From Candidatus Helarchaeota ASGARD archaeon Hel_GB_B (GTDB lineage Archaea > Asgardarchaeota > Lokiarchaeia > Helarchaeales > HEL-GB-B), in the NCBI GenBank assembly GCA_005191425.1, contig SUPR01000011.1, positions 1-52,326 on the forward strand: DNA of 52,326 nucleotides, read 5' to 3'. Within the stretch, counting starts at the first letter, position 1. The number at the start of each line of letters is the position of its first letter. The position numbers were made by a program, and so were the translations under genes. This document shows positions 52,047 through 52,326 of the stretch, one piece after another. The notes beneath the pieces are model-generated. The model was not told where the DNA came from, ran no database searches, and worked only from the letters and a program-made list of their open reading frames with translations.

Positions 52047-52326
52047 TTTATATATCTCCTTATTTTACAAAACTATTTTAATTATGTATTTTATATATTG
52101 AGTTAAATCTTTTTTGATTTCGGTATTCTATATTTTTAATTCTTCTTTAAATCCATTTTCAATTCTTTAAGTTTCTCCTTTTTTTATCCAAATACCCATA
52201 TAAAATATGAAATAAATTTAGTTTTTATATTAATGAATTACAATTAAAAAGTATTTAAAACTATATAGCAGAAAAAGATAAGGACACCTTTTGTTAAGGT
52301 TTAAATGAATTTATTTTTATACTATT
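52047..52326. other. Right-hand end of the window
   Basis: No gene is visible in these 280 AT-rich bases. The promoter of the preceding minus-strand gene must lie here. A neighbouring gene could begin just outside. Confidence 0.35.

Noticed and set aside
1..52326. tRNA, rRNA or CRISPR elements
   Set aside because: I scanned the gaps for T-loop motifs, GC-rich rRNA-like blocks and evenly spaced repeats and found none.

Overview
The window comes from a very AT-rich archaeal genome, most likely an Asgard archaeon (Lokiarchaeia-like). Informational genes are archaeal/eukaryote-type: SRP54, aIF5A with a hypusination loop, Nob1, RtcA, NadM and a family-B DNA polymerase. Alongside them is a set typical of Asgards: a Rab-like GTPase, a roadblock/LC7 protein, three proteins with apparent longin-like regions (one fused to an Arf-like GTPase), a VPS29-like phosphoesterase and a steroid-5-alpha-reductase-like membrane protein. 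This placement is inferred from gene content; no rRNA gene is present to test it. I saw no tRNA, rRNA or CRISPR array.

Layout. 1-2734: the end of an atypical PolB, converging on a small CxxC protein and a Rab-like GTPase. 3585-8090: a minus-strand redox block (HdrD-like Fe-S protein, GlcD-like flavoprotein, SCP2-like protein, DUF362 ferredoxin protein). 8245-12563: a tandem longin-like protein, a PPC-domain protein with an ABC exporter, and a VapBC module. 13025-16850: an accessory patch with a GH2 glycosidase whose barrel carries a predicted membrane hairpin, followed by transposase remnants. 17095-25086: a secreted beta-propeller protein, a COG1237 metallo-hydrolase, a macrodomain protein, a HAD phosphatase overlapping a lipid-linked oligosaccharide flippase, a DHH phosphoesterase and a zinc-ribbon membrane protein. 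25338-29418: an SDR, the SRD5A-like protein, a Bat-type HTH regulator and an FGGY kinase.

29566-37555 is a pterin/C1-type region: MptD, a small unknown, DUF447, an AbrB/zinc-ribbon protein, AIR-synthase-like protein, DUF1464 and MptA, then two tandem COG2413 nucleotidyltransferases. MptA and MptD are two steps of archaeal pterin synthesis, and DUF447, DUF1464 and the AIR-synthase-like family commonly travel with tetrahydromethanopterin C1 genes. 37956-46736 is mostly housekeeping: CooT-like, SRP54, roadblock, Nob1, an APH-fold protein, aIF5A, longin-like coiled coil, longin-GTPase fusion, RtcA, Ogt and NadM. 46805-52046 holds a beta-class DNA methyltransferase, a decayed SAM hydroxide adenosyltransferase, a class V aminotransferase, the VPS29-like protein and an unknown Cys-pair protein.

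Translation signals are unusually informative. Many genes have a clear Shine-Dalgarno element (AGGAGG, AGGTGAT, GAGGTG). These move several starts to TTG. In at least two genes, a GH2 enzyme and a COG2413 nucleotidyltransferase, they point to non-canonical ATC and ATT starts, because conserved N-terminal sequence is encoded upstream of any ATG, GTG or TTG.
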